Positions 1-7,699 of a DNA stretch of 64,000 nt are shown piece after piece. The DNA comes from Pseudobutyrivibrio ruminis AD2017 (GTDB taxonomy: Bacteria > Bacillota > Clostridia > Lachnospirales > Lachnospiraceae): NCBI RefSeq assembly GCF_000424305.1, contig NZ_AUJQ01000005.1:1-64000 (forward strand). Reading direction: 5' to 3'. The notes beneath the pieces are model-generated. The model searched no databases and was not told the DNA's origin. It was given only the letters and a program-made list of their open reading frames with translations. A program made the position numbers and the translations under genes. Each line of letters opens with the position of its first letter. Position 1 is the stretch's first letter.

Positions 1-1
1 A

Positions 2-238
2 GAATACATGGAAGCATGTGAAGACATAAGACACACTGAGGGAATGAAAGAATTATATTCCCATAGAAAAGAAACCATAGAAAGAATATTTGGAACAGCT
101 AAAGAGAATCATGGTTTCAGATATACACAGATGTATGGCAAGGCGCGCATGAGAATGAAGGTTGCGCTTACTTTTGCATGTATGAATTTAAAGAAGCTTG
201 CAAAAATACAGCAAGAATGGGAATTGAAAATGGCCTAG
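2..238 (+). CDS. IS1182-like transposase, C-terminal end (cut by window edge)
   Basis: The reading frame is open to the left window edge and stops at 236-238, so only the last ~79 residues are visible. The stretch with SHRKETIERIFG, AKENHGFRYT and a final TFACMNLKKLA matches the C-terminal end of DDE transposases of the IS1182 type, where the third catalytic acidic residue lies in the ...R.ETIE..FG... segment. Whether the element is intact cannot be judged because the body is outside the window. It is followed by two short hairpins that probably mark the end of the insertion sequence or its terminator. The family call is from motif memory only. Confidence 0.8.
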   Translation, partial: EYMEACEDIRHTEGMKELYSHRKETIERIFGTAKENHGFRYTQMYGKARMRMKVALTFACMNLKKLAKIQQEWELKMA

Positions 239-289
239 AAATAGGTCTTTTGAACTAAAAACCAAAAATTAATCTTAGAAAAAAGAAAA

Positions 290-320
290 GGATGCTGCAA
301 AACGGTGTTTTGCAGCATCC
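290..320 (+). terminator. Perfect hairpin downstream of the transposase
   Basis: GGATGCTGCAAAAC (290-303) and GTTTTGCAGCATCC (307-320) form a perfect 14-bp stem with a 3-nt loop, followed by a weak TCTTTG tail. It may be a transposase terminator or part of the right end of the insertion sequence; the U-tail is poor. Confidence 0.55.
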
Positions 321-338
321 TCTTTGTCTACAGTCTGA

Positions 339-371
339 GCCTTCAGACTTATGTCTGAAGGCTTTTTCTTT
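339..371 (+). terminator. Intrinsic terminator
   Basis: GCCTTCAGAC (339-348), loop TTAT, GTCTGAAGGC (353-362), then TTTTTCTTT. This is a perfect 10-bp stem with a good U-tract, likely ending transcription from the transposase. Confidence 0.75.
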
Positions 372-431
372 ATATATTCAAATGGCTACAATCAGTAACT
401 AGATGAAGAGTCTTCTAAGTGGAAAAATATC

Positions 432-460
432 TTGTGTTATTATGTTTGACTATATATAAT
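432..460 (+). promoter_or_regulatory. Promoter for the 30-aa peptide mRNA
   Basis: TTGTGT (432-437), 17-nt spacer, TATAAT (455-460). The predicted start near 467 leaves a leader of about 35 nt before the small open frame at 502. Found by eye; no transcript data. Confidence 0.6.
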
Positions 461-501
461 GGGCTTTGCCTGGTTGCGTGAGTTTAGGAAGGAACTATGT
501 T

Positions 502-594
502 ATGAATTCGTTAATTCAGGTCGCTCAGCTAGCAGTGAATATTATTCGCTTGCTTTATGAAATCTGGCACGACCATCACGAAAGTGACCGCTAG
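502..594 (+). CDS. 30-residue hydrophobic peptide, candidate type I toxin
   Basis: A 31-codon frame starts at ATG 502 and is preceded by AGGAAGGA (486-493), an 8-nt gap before the start. The peptide begins MNSLIQVAQLAVNIIRLL, an amphipathic or membrane-inserting stretch of ~20 residues, and ends in a charged HDHHESDR tail. The size and layout (hydrophobic segment plus polar tail, own sigma-A promoter, long untranslated 3' part) resemble type I toxins such as TisB, Ldr or ZorO, but there is no sequence identity I can claim. A short RNA starting near 767 carries sequence complementary to the start codon and ribosome site, which supports the toxin-antitoxin idea. It could also be a random small frame. 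Function is inferred. Confidence 0.5.
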   Translation: MNSLIQVAQLAVNIIRLLYEIWHDHHESDR

Positions 595-732
595 TTGATC
601 TAGACTAAAGATGCAGCAGAAGCTCTTGGAAGTGACAGTGTAGCTTGCAAGCTCAAACCGTTCAATTGAGACTACTAGAATCTTATGCAACCGGCAAGTC
701 AGGCACCACAGAAGAGAGTGGAGCTGCATTAT

Positions 733-760
733 TTGACAAAAAACTAAGATGTGCTATTAT
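733..760 (+). promoter_or_regulatory. Strong promoter for short RNA
   Basis: TTGACA (733-738), 16-nt spacer, TATTAT (755-760) with an extended -10 TGC immediately before it. No coding frame follows before the terminator at 830-856, so the product is most likely a non-coding RNA of about 90 nt. Confidence 0.65.
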
Positions 761-766
761 ATCTGT

Positions 767-855
767 AACGAATTCATAGCAAAGGATAAAACCTTTCTAG
801 GAAAGCAGCCTGAACAACTGCGACAGTTTAGCACCCTGCGGGGTGCTTTTTGTTT
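767..855 (+). ncRNA. Candidate antitoxin small RNA
   Basis: The predicted ~90-nt transcript lies between a near-consensus promoter (733-760) and an intrinsic terminator (830-856). The segment at 766-778 is the exact reverse complement of 501-513, which contains the start codon of the small peptide, so all but its first base would lie in a transcript starting at 767. CCTTTCT at 792-798 can pair (with one G-U) with the ribosome site AGGAAGG at 486-492. The RNA could therefore block translation in trans. The boundaries are predicted only. Confidence 0.5.
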
Positions 856-856
856 T
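830..856 (+). terminator. Intrinsic terminator of the short RNA
   Basis: AGCACCC (830-836), loop TGCG, GGGTGCT (841-847), then a U-rich tail TTTTGTTTT. Perfect 7-bp GC-rich stem. Confidence 0.8.
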
Positions 857-969
857 ATATCTATATTGTTTAAATCGCCTTAAATTTTAAGGCTATTTTG
901 TATCATCTCGCTAAAATAGATTGCATAAATGTCCTTAATATTGCATCCTTATCTTAGGAGGGGATATCC

Positions 970-1845
970 ATGAATAAGGAAAAGACAGGATTACTTATAA
1001 AATCTGCACGTCTGCAAAAGGGATATACGCAAACAGAATTAGGGGATATTTTAGGGGTATCAAATAAAGCAATATCACGTTGGGAAAATGGGGACAGTTT
1101 TCCAGATGTTGGTATTCTTGAAGATTTATCTAATTGTCTTGATATCAGTATTGAAGAGCTTGTCAGTGGTGAGCCTGATATTGATAAAGATAAAAGTCTT
1201 ACAGCACTTTTAAGAATAGTAATAATACAGGCAAAGGATTCTATCATAAGAAAACAAGAATTAATAGCTAATATTGTTATCATGCTTATATTGATAATGA
1301 GATTTTATTTTTCATTTCTTTCGAGAAGGGGGTATAACTGGGATTTTAAGCTGGATATGGCACTCTTGATAATCTGTTTCGTGGGAGTGGCATTAAGGAT
1401 TGTGAAGGGCAGAATCATTTGTAGCTATTTAAGATATAAACAATTTTTTATTTTAAATATAATTATATTGCTAATATCCATAGTTAGCATAGTTGTTATG
1501 TATACAGGCTTTATTTATTGGGAGCATATAGTTACTTTTGTTAAACCAGAAAATCTAGGTCCGACACTCTCTAGGGTGTTTGGAATTATTGCATTACTTA
1601 ATATAGGATTATTTGAGTATGAGTGGCTTAAGATAAAAAATACCAGGACGGTATCTTTAATAATGGCTTTCGTTAGTTTAGCTAATGTATTTCTATGCAT
1701 CTCTTACAGAGAGTTGATGGGCTCAGTATTAACCATAGATTATGCAGTGCAATCAATAGGAGTTATAACTACTTCAATTATAATATCCACCATAGCAGCA
1801 ATCACTGTTGAAATGTTTTTGAAGGAATATGTCAATAAACAGTGA
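970..1845 (+). CDS. XRE-family regulator with membrane domain
   Basis: Residues 8-63 form a helix-turn-helix of the XRE/Cro type (QTELGDILGVSNKAISRWE), the usual DNA-binding head of 'helix-turn-helix transcriptional regulator' proteins in Clostridia. After a short linker come about six hydrophobic segments (near 98-118, 129-146, 158-184, 200-216, 226-246, 261-283), so the protein is probably a membrane-tethered regulator. Start at ATG 970 is supported by AGGAGGGG just upstream. The ligand and targets are unknown. It stands alone: the promoter region lies downstream of the short RNA terminator and the next gene has its own ribosome site. Confidence 0.8.
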   Translation: MNKEKTGLLIKSARLQKGYTQTELGDILGVSNKAISRWENGDSFPDVGILEDLSNCLDISIEELVSGEPDIDKDKSLTALLRIVIIQAKDSIIRKQELIANIVIMLILIMRFYFSFLSRRGYNWDFKLDMALLIICFVGVALRIVKGRIICSYLRYKQFFILNIIILLISIVSIVVMYTGFIYWEHIVTFVKPENLGPTLSRVFGIIALLNIGLFEYEWLKIKNTRTVSLIMAFVSLANVFLCISYRELMGSVLTIDYAVQSIGVITTSIIISTIAAITVEMFLKEYVNKQ

Positions 1846-1933
1846 AATGTGATGTTTTCTGCTCAGAAATATGGTATAAGGTATTTATAGGTATTTTTAC
1901 CATTACTGGCGTAAAAGTAAAAGGAGGTCGGGG

Positions 1934-2305
1934 ATGAAATTTTATGTATGTAGCGTATGTGGCAACTTTGTTAGCATGATTAAGGAATCGGGGGCTCCTA
2001 TGACATGCTGTGGACAGAAGATGAAGGAATTAGTTCCTGGAACATCTGATGGAGCGGTAGAGAAGCATGTACCTGTATTCAAAGTTGAAGGCAACAAAGT
2101 TACAGTTACAGTTGGTTCTGTAGAGCATCCAATGGCACCAGAGCATTACATTGAGTGGATTGCTATTGAGACTGCACAGGGGGCTCAGCGCAAGGTGCTT
2201 AATCCTGGGGATAAGCCATGTGCAGAGTTCTTGCTTACTGATGGCGATTCAGTGGTTGGCGTATATGCATATTGCAACCTGCATGGTCTTTGGAAAGCAG
2301 AATAA
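1934..2305 (+). CDS. dfx: Desulfoferrodoxin (superoxide reductase)
   Basis: This 123-residue protein reduces superoxide to hydrogen peroxide in the cytoplasm without making oxygen, a typical defence of strict anaerobes. The N-terminal desulforedoxin-type centre is visible as Cys6, Cys9, Cys25 and Cys26. The catalytic iron site is given by His45 (in EKHVPV), His65 and His71 (in the EHPMAPEHYIEW segment), Cys114 and His117 (CNLHG). With both centres present it is the two-iron (class I) type. ATG at 1934 follows AAGGAGG. It is monocistronic, with a terminator immediately downstream. Confidence 0.95.
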   Translation: MKFYVCSVCGNFVSMIKESGAPMTCCGQKMKELVPGTSDGAVEKHVPVFKVEGNKVTVTVGSVEHPMAPEHYIEWIAIETAQGAQRKVLNPGDKPCAEFLLTDGDSVVGVYAYCNLHGLWKAE

Positions 2306-2317
2306 TTAAAATTATTT

Positions 2318-2346
2318 GGCCTGGCTCAAGCTAGGCCTTTCTTTTT
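2318..2346 (+). terminator. Terminator of dfx
   Basis: GGCCTGGC (2318-2325), loop TCAA, GCTAGGCC (2330-2337), then TTTCTTTTT; one G-U pair in the stem. Confidence 0.85.
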
Positions 2347-2398
2347 GCAGTCTGTTATGGCATAATATTTCCAATTTATTAGGCATGAGGAGAATATT

Positions 2399-2893
2399 AT
2401 GAAAGAAAACATTGTTTTGATTGGAATGCCAGGGGTTGGAAAAAGCACACTGGGAGTTGTACTTGCAAAGGAATTAGGATTTCAGTTTGTTGATGCTGAT
2501 TTGCTTATTCAGGAACGTGAAAATCGTCTTTTAAAGGAGATAATAGCCGAAGATGGAGTAGAAGGCTTCCTTAAGATTGAAAACGACGTTAATGCCTCAA
2601 TAATAGCCGAAAAGACGGTAATTGCTACTGGAGGAAGCGTCATTTACGGAAGTGATGCTATGGAGCATTTGAAGGAAATTGGAACAGTGGTTTATCTTAA
2701 GCTTGATTATGAAACTCTTGATAGCCGATTGGGGAATCTTAAGGGACGTGGCGTAGTTTTAAAGGACGGCCAGACACTTAAGGATTTATATAATGAAAGA
2801 ATTCCTCTCTACGAGAAATATGCCGATGTGATTGTAGACGAGGGTGGTCTGGACCTGGAACAAACCTTGACCCAGGTTTTAAAGCAACTATAA
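2399..2893 (+). CDS. Shikimate-kinase-like P-loop kinase
   Basis: The 164-residue protein has the shikimate kinase fold signature: Walker A GMPGVGKST (9-17), DAD (32-34), ATGGS (76-80), a lid-like GRGVV (116-120) and the RIPLYEKYAD segment near 134-143. In genuine AroK the shikimate is held by an Arg in the F-R-x-x-E motif; here the same place reads GFLKIE (56-61), with Leu58 instead of Arg. The phosphate donor site looks intact, so it may phosphorylate a different small molecule or be an impaired AroK. It is not next to other aromatic-pathway genes. Start ATG 2399 follows GAGGAG. Confidence 0.75.
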   Translation: MKENIVLIGMPGVGKSTLGVVLAKELGFQFVDADLLIQERENRLLKEIIAEDGVEGFLKIENDVNASIIAEKTVIATGGSVIYGSDAMEHLKEIGTVVYLKLDYETLDSRLGNLKGRGVVLKDGQTLKDLYNERIPLYEKYADVIVDEGGLDLEQTLTQVLKQL

Positions 2894-2905
2894 AAGGCCA
2901 TTATA

Positions 2906-3005
2906 AAAGCCATCTAGTAGGTAACAAGCTCAAATATTTCTTAAGCGAAGCTTTCTATGCTGAGCGAAGAAATAATTTGGCTTGTTACCGTAACTAGATG
3001 GCTTT
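2906..3005. repeat. 100-nt long imperfect hairpin between convergent genes
   Basis: Three nested arm pairs: 13 bp (2906-2918 with 2993-3005), 10 bp (2920-2929 with 2980-2989) and 12 bp with one bulge (2931-2942 with 2967-2979), enclosing a 24-nt loop. It sits exactly between two genes transcribed towards each other, so a bidirectional terminator is the simplest reading, but it is longer than usual terminators and could be a miniature inverted-repeat element. Confidence 0.7.
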
Positions 3006-3011
3006 AGTTTA

Positions 3012-3716
3012 TTATCTTTCAGATACTTTCTTGTATCCAGTCTTTACCAGCCACTTCTGGTCAATGACTTTGATTTCATCGCCAAATGCGATGTGAAGTC
3101 TTACAGATGATGGCTGTTTTTCTATTTCTTTTACAGTGCCTTCGCCAAACTTTGGATGAGATACTGTATCTCCGATTTCGTATTTAACCTTTGCGTTTTC
3201 CATGTTCTTATAAGCACGCTGAGTACGGTATGTATCAAGCATCTGTACCTGTGCGTGATTAACGCTAGGACGCTTTAATACTGAATCATAGTCAACCTTC
3301 TTGAGGCTCTGGCCTTCTACATAATAGTCTGAAGGGATGGCGCCAATTAAACTGCAGCAATATTTCCAAGCGCTACCGTGAACACCTGGCTGCCAGGTAT
3401 ATTCATTAGGTATGCTGATGTGTCGTGTCATGTAGTGTGCGTATTCGTGCTTGTAGAGATTAATGCGGTCTGTTTTTGATAATTGCTCATTTAAGCAAAA
3501 GCCGATAAAGAATAATGAGAACTGGAACTGTTCTTCATCATCATAAGATGGTGGAAGATAAGAGCCTAATGCCTTTTCATCCATTCCAAAGGTGATAGGA
3601 ACCTCAGCACCGTGTAAACCAAGCTTGTGGTCTAATACGGAGTAAAGTGCAGTGATTTCTGCTCTAAGCACTGGTTCCTCATCGTGTAACATTTTGAACA
3701 TTTGTTGCTTAGTCAT
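3012..3716 (-). CDS. SprT-like metallopeptidase-fold protein with PcrA-type tail
   Basis: Residues 84-125 contain HEYAH (90-94) and a downstream HG in GVHGSAWK (111-118), the zinc-ligand pattern HExxH...HG of SprT-like proteins. The C-terminal ~50 residues (KYEIGDTVSHPKFGEGTVKEIE) match the Tudor-like tail found at the end of UvrD/PcrA helicases, which binds RNA polymerase or nucleic-acid complexes there. The combination suggests a DNA- or transcription-associated protease-like protein acting in the cytoplasm, but this is inference. ATG at 3716 is preceded (on the minus strand) by AAGGAG. Monocistronic; the 3' end abuts the long hairpin. Confidence 0.7.
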   Translation of the reverse strand: MTKQQMFKMLHDEEPVLRAEITALYSVLDHKLGLHGAEVPITFGMDEKALGSYLPPSYDDEEQFQFSLFFIGFCLNEQLSKTDRINLYKHEYAHYMTRHISIPNEYTWQPGVHGSAWKYCCSLIGAIPSDYYVEGQSLKKVDYDSVLKRPSVNHAQVQMLDTYRTQRAYKNMENAKVKYEIGDTVSHPKFGEGTVKEIEKQPSSVRLHIAFGDEIKVIDQKWLVKTGYKKVSER

Positions 3717-3820
3717 TGTGTCTCCTTAAAAATCGATATAACTTACAAAAAAATAGTATATCAACTGAATTTGATTTTTACAATTAAAGGTGATAATTTT
3801 GTTAATTTTTCTTGATAAGT

Positions 3821-3849
3821 TTGACTTTGAAAATGCCGAATATTAGTAT
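3821..3849 (+). promoter_or_regulatory. Promoter of the secreted-protein operon
   Basis: TTGACT (3821-3826), 17-nt spacer, TAGTAT (3844-3849), about 45 nt upstream of the start codon at 3895. Confidence 0.55.
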
Positions 3850-3894
3850 AAAAATATAAAGGGGAGTGTGACATTAGTTAAGAGGAGTTAAGCT

Positions 3895-5112
3895 ATGAAG
3901 AAAAATTTTGGTGGGATAAAAAAGCTTTTAGCTTTGGCGCTAGTTGCTGTTACAGTGATTAGTGCAGCTGTGCCAACACTTGAGGCAGAAGCAGCAAAAA
4001 AGAAATCATCAGGCTCAACTTATGCAGTTGGTGATGATATAGCTTTTGGACATCTTGATGGCTCAATTTTAAGCTGGACATTGTTATCTTATGATGACAC
4101 TACTAAGACAGCTCTTGTTATATCCAAAAAGGGGCTAAGCTCAAAGTCTATCGTAGATTATAGAAAGGCAATTGAGAATGTATACAAAATAGCAGGAAAA
4201 CCACCTGCTTACGTTAGATGGTCAGAAAACTATTGGAGAGGCTGGCTTAATCAAACCTTCTATAAGAATTGTTTTAATGAAAACGAAAGAGCAAAGATTG
4301 TAAAAACTACACTTACAGCAGAAGCAGCAAAGAGTAGCTTGCAGAACTTTTATCACGACAATACCTTAGATGCATATTACATCGCAAACGGTAAGAAGAA
4401 TCCTATGTTTATGGATATTTATGATTCGCAGACTACAAGCGCAGATTATCTTTTCTTCTTGTCCACAGATGAATATACAACCTATAAGGATACTATAAAA
4501 TATGAGCATGCTTATTGGCCTCTTAGAACTAATGCTTATGATGATCCTGGTCAGGGACTGTTTGTTAATGAGACAACTAAACTGATTGAAAGAAACTATT
4601 ATTATGGTGGAGATTCAATCCGACCAGCAATGTACGTAAAGCTGGGAGAGCCTGAGCAGGATACAGAAGATTCTAGTAGTGATAAGAATTCAACAGCTTC
4701 AAAAAATGAAAACTCTAGTTCTGCTAAGATATCAGCGTCAAAGAGTAGTTCAACAACTGCTTCAAATACTGAAAAAACAACAAAAACAGCAGCAGCTACA
4801 ACTACCAAAAAGTCTACAACAAAAAGCTTTGCTAACAATGGAACAAACATAGGAAACATTACTTTGCCAGATGATGCTTCATATTCATTAAAGCCAGGGG
4901 CAACAGCTCAGGTGGCTTTGGATATGGAATATTTAAATAGCACTGACAAGCAGTATAATGTTACTTACAAATCTTCCGATGCAAATGTTTTTACTGTAGA
5001 TTCCAGCGGAGTAATAACAGCAGTAGCATCAGGTACAGCTAATGTTACTGTGCGCATGAAAAAATCAAATGGCAAGGTTTATACTATGTCTTGCCGAATC
5101 GACGTGACCTAG
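3895..5112 (+). CDS. Secreted protein with DUF6273-like domain and Ig-like (Big2) domain
   Basis: A Sec signal peptide (charged KK, hydrophobic LLALALVAVTVISAAV, likely cleavage after AEA near residue 33) leads into a globular domain at about 44-250 rich in aromatic residues (WRGWLNQTFY, SADYLFFLS, RPAMYVKL). This pattern is that of DUF6273 domains in gut Clostridia. A Ser/Thr/Lys/Asn linker (about 253-320) follows, then a bacterial Ig-like domain of the Big2 type (VTYKSSDANVFTVDSSGVITAVASG pattern, about 335-405). There is no anchor motif, so release into the medium or binding to the wall by the Big2 domain is possible. ATG 3895 follows AGGAG. No enzymatic function is evident. Confidence 0.65.
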   Translation: MKKNFGGIKKLLALALVAVTVISAAVPTLEAEAAKKKSSGSTYAVGDDIAFGHLDGSILSWTLLSYDDTTKTALVISKKGLSSKSIVDYRKAIENVYKIAGKPPAYVRWSENYWRGWLNQTFYKNCFNENERAKIVKTTLTAEAAKSSLQNFYHDNTLDAYYIANGKKNPMFMDIYDSQTTSADYLFFLSTDEYTTYKDTIKYEHAYWPLRTNAYDDPGQGLFVNETTKLIERNYYYGGDSIRPAMYVKLGEPEQDTEDSSSDKNSTASKNENSSSAKISASKSSSTTASNTEKTTKTAAATTTKKSTTKSFANNGTNIGNITLPDDASYSLKPGATAQVALDMEYLNSTDKQYNVTYKSSDANVFTVDSSGVITAVASGTANVTVRMKKSNGKVYTMSCRIDVT

Positions 5113-5121
5113 GAGTAATTT

Positions 5122-5877
5122 GTGACAACTGACAATTATCTACGTAAAACTATAATTATAAATAATGTAAAGGATTTACAGCCTGACTATGCAGAGGGCA
5201 CTTTGGTGCTTACTGAAAGTCAGGCTGTTGTTGATGAGTGCAATTTACGAAATCTCCCTGTGGCAGGCATTGATACTGTGGATGGAACAGGCCTTAATTG
5301 CAGCCAGCTGTTGATAGATGTAGATGAAATAGAAGATGAGGATATGGAGAGAATCTACAGAAGGTGTGCTGGCATACCTTGGACTATCGCATATACGAAT
5401 CGATGCCTTATAAGAGAATACTGCGAGAATGATTTGGATGATTTGTTTGAATTATATGCCATGCCTCACATGACTGATTATATGGAGCCTCTTTTTGAAT
5501 ATGAAGAGGAACGAACCTATGAAAAAAACTATATAGAATACATTTATAAGCTATATGGTTTCGGAATGTGGTTGATTTTCGACAGATTCACAGGTAAATT
5601 AATAGGTAGAGCAGGAATCGAAGTTCGTGACACCTGCGATAAAGAAAATCAGGCGGAGCTAGGATTTGCTATCAGTCCAGACAGATGGAGGCAGGGGCTT
5701 GCATTTGAGGTTTGTTCAAAGATAGTGGAACTAGCAAAGGAGGAATATGGCCTGAGCAGTCTTATTGCAAGATGTGATCCTGATAACGAAGCCAGCAAGG
5801 GACTTTTGGCAAAGCTGGGGTTCACACAGGTTGGCTTTGAAGCTGACGGAGATTGTAGGTTTTTTAGGGAGATTTAA
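5122..5877 (+). CDS. GNAT-family N-acetyltransferase
   Basis: The 251-residue protein starts with GTG at 5122, 9 nt after the previous stop and preceded by AGGAG. The first ~90 residues have no family I recognise; residues ~92-250 are a GNAT domain of the RimJ/RimL kind (IREYCENDLDDLFELY start, LGFAISPDRWRQGLAFEV as the acetyl-CoA loop region, NEASKGLLAKLGF near the end). It transfers an acetyl group from acetyl-CoA to an unknown amine. Short spacing to both neighbours suggests one transcript with the secreted protein, AraC regulator and RNase H. Confidence 0.8.
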   Translation: MTTDNYLRKTIIINNVKDLQPDYAEGTLVLTESQAVVDECNLRNLPVAGIDTVDGTGLNCSQLLIDVDEIEDEDMERIYRRCAGIPWTIAYTNRCLIREYCENDLDDLFELYAMPHMTDYMEPLFEYEEERTYEKNYIEYIYKLYGFGMWLIFDRFTGKLIGRAGIEVRDTCDKENQAELGFAISPDRWRQGLAFEVCSKIVELAKEEYGLSSLIARCDPDNEASKGLLAKLGFTQVGFEADGDCRFFREI

Positions 5878-5879
5878 GA

Positions 5880-6713
5880 ATGGATTTAAAAGATTATCAG
5901 CATGAAGTTATAGTGACTGATGAGGGGCTGCCATTTAAGCTATTTGCCTTTGAAGGGCAGGATGGCGGCTATATTAGAGATAAGCATTGGCATCGCTCTA
6001 TCGAGATTTTTGCTGTTTGGGAAGGAAAGCTGGAATTCACTTTGCATGACAAAAGATTTCCTCTTACAAATGGTGAGTTTGTTATTGTTAACAGCAACGA
6101 GGTGCACAGTATTTTGGCACCAGAACCAAATAGGACTGTAGTTTTACAGATACCTCACGAAACATTTGCAGATTATTTTACAGATGATCAGTTCATCTGG
6201 TTTTCCCATGGAGATAGGGAAACAGACCATAGAGTATTTACTTTGTTACAGGAAATGTACCTCATTTATACAAATGGGGAGGAGGCTAATAAGCTTCAGG
6301 TTCTTTCCCTTTATTACGAAATGCTTTACATCCTTGTAACTAAATATCGTAAGTTTAACGTAAACGAGGAAATCCTCAAGAACAGTAAGCAGCTAAAAAA
6401 GCTTTCAAATATTACAAGATATATGAAGGACCATTACGCTGACAGCCTTACACTTGAATCCATGGCGGCTCAGTTTAATTATTCCCCATCATATCTTTCA
6501 AGAATGTTCCAGAAGCATGCAGGAATTAATTTTAAGGATTACTTGCTGGGCATCAGACTGGAGCATGCTGTAAGAGAATTAGAGGAAACGAGTAACCAGA
6601 TTGTGGATATTGCGCTTGGAAATGGATTCCCAAATTCCAAGGCTTTTTCCAATGCCTTCAGGGATAAGTATGGGGTTTTACCTAGCGAATACAGAAGGAG
6701 CAAAGAGAGTTAA
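5880..6713 (+). CDS. AraC-family regulator with cupin sensor domain
   Basis: The N-terminal ~150 residues form a cupin-like ligand-binding domain (HWHRSIEIFAVWEGKLEF). Two helix-turn-helix motifs occupy about 175-275, with the typical SPSYLSRMFQKHAGINFKDYL and the GFPNSKAFSNAFRDKYGVLPSEYRR ending of AraC/XylS proteins. Likely an activator of carbohydrate or stress genes; no ligand can be deduced. It begins 2 nt after the acetyltransferase stop and its own stop overlaps the next start codon by one base (6713), so translational coupling is likely. Confidence 0.85.
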   Translation: MDLKDYQHEVIVTDEGLPFKLFAFEGQDGGYIRDKHWHRSIEIFAVWEGKLEFTLHDKRFPLTNGEFVIVNSNEVHSILAPEPNRTVVLQIPHETFADYFTDDQFIWFSHGDRETDHRVFTLLQEMYLIYTNGEEANKLQVLSLYYEMLYILVTKYRKFNVNEEILKNSKQLKKLSNITRYMKDHYADSLTLESMAAQFNYSPSYLSRMFQKHAGINFKDYLLGIRLEHAVRELEETSNQIVDIALGNGFPNSKAFSNAFRDKYGVLPSEYRRSKES

Positions 6714-7690
6714 TGGCCAAAAAGGTTTATGCAATAAAGGCAGGCAGAAAGCCTGGAATATATAACACATGGGACGAGGCAAAGGCTCAGGTAGATGGCT
6801 TTAAAGGGGCTATCTACAAGGGCTTTACTTCTATGGAAGAAGCTAAGGCTTTTATGGAAGGCGCCACCACTTCTGCTAGTGGCGCCGCTAAATCCACAGC
6901 TGTTAAAAATGATATAGTTTCATCCAAGGTAGCCTATGAGAATCTTCAGAAGGTTACTGTTGAAGATGGGGGCAAGTTCAATATTATGGACGACACTATC
7001 AAGGAGCAGTGCCTTGATAAGGTGACTCTTGTATCAAAGGCCTTCAAGACAGCCTTCGCAAACCCAGTTGATGTGGAATTAATAAACAGTAACGAGGATG
7101 TACAGACTCTTAAGTCGCGTTATGGATATGATTTTTCAGATATAAATACAAGTGAAAATATCGTCTTCGTTGATGGAGGCGGAGATAAGGTGGGCGCTAA
7201 TTTTGAAAGCACCCGTATTCTTTTTGGAGTTGTTTTTTATGACGCTAGCAAAAATCAATTATCTATGTATCGCTACGCCTTGGAACGTGGCACAGATTTT
7301 GACTGGCTGTTTAGAGCCAGCAACGTAGCTGGAGAAGAGTTGGCTGCATTGTTTGCCATCTATATCGCAAACAGATTAGGCTTAAAGCAGCTTCATATCT
7401 ATCAGGACAACAATCTTCCTGCCAAATACTATTCTGGCGCATTCAAGAAAATCCACAAGCTGGATGATTACATGCTTCAGATTTTCATCAACGCCAGCAT
7501 TCAGTATTTAAAGCAGGGCATGGATATTAATTTCTTGTATGTTCCTTCTGAGCATGCTGCCTACAAGGACAAAGCAAAGGCAGCAAAAGGCAGAAGCGTC
7601 TACGAATCTCAGGACATCCCTAAGGTTCCTTTTGAAATGGCAGAATTCCTAAACGGAGTATCAGACAGACTGGCGGATTACCGCCAGTAA
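6713..7690 (+). CDS. Ribonuclease H with N-terminal viroplasmin (hybrid-binding) domain
   Basis: Residues 1-50 (VYAIKAGRKPGIYNTWDEAK...GAIYKGFTSMEEAKAFM) are the caulimovirus viroplasmin-like domain that binds RNA/DNA hybrids in eukaryotic-type RNase H1. Residues ~150-300 are an RNase H fold: acidic residues at Asp154 (VDGGGD), Glu208/209 (GEELAAL) and Asp232 (YQDN), followed by PSEHAAYKDKAKA. A ~95-residue linker region of unknown role separates the two. The first stretch differs from canonical RNase HI, so activity on R-loops is inferred. The start overlaps the AraC stop. Confidence 0.8.
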   Translation: MAKKVYAIKAGRKPGIYNTWDEAKAQVDGFKGAIYKGFTSMEEAKAFMEGATTSASGAAKSTAVKNDIVSSKVAYENLQKVTVEDGGKFNIMDDTIKEQCLDKVTLVSKAFKTAFANPVDVELINSNEDVQTLKSRYGYDFSDINTSENIVFVDGGGDKVGANFESTRILFGVVFYDASKNQLSMYRYALERGTDFDWLFRASNVAGEELAALFAIYIANRLGLKQLHIYQDNNLPAKYYSGAFKKIHKLDDYMLQIFINASIQYLKQGMDINFLYVPSEHAAYKDKAKAAKGRSVYESQDIPKVPFEMAEFLNGVSDRLADYRQ

Positions 7691-7699
7691 GCCTGGTTT

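Noticed and set aside
395-405. GTAACTAGATG shared with the long hairpin at 2990-3000
   Set aside because: An 11-nt match with no further similarity in AT-rich DNA; most likely chance.
529-729. 66-codon frame on the minus strand over the toxin-antitoxin candidate
   Set aside because: No ribosome site, no recognisable domain, and the plus-strand promoters and terminator explain the region better.
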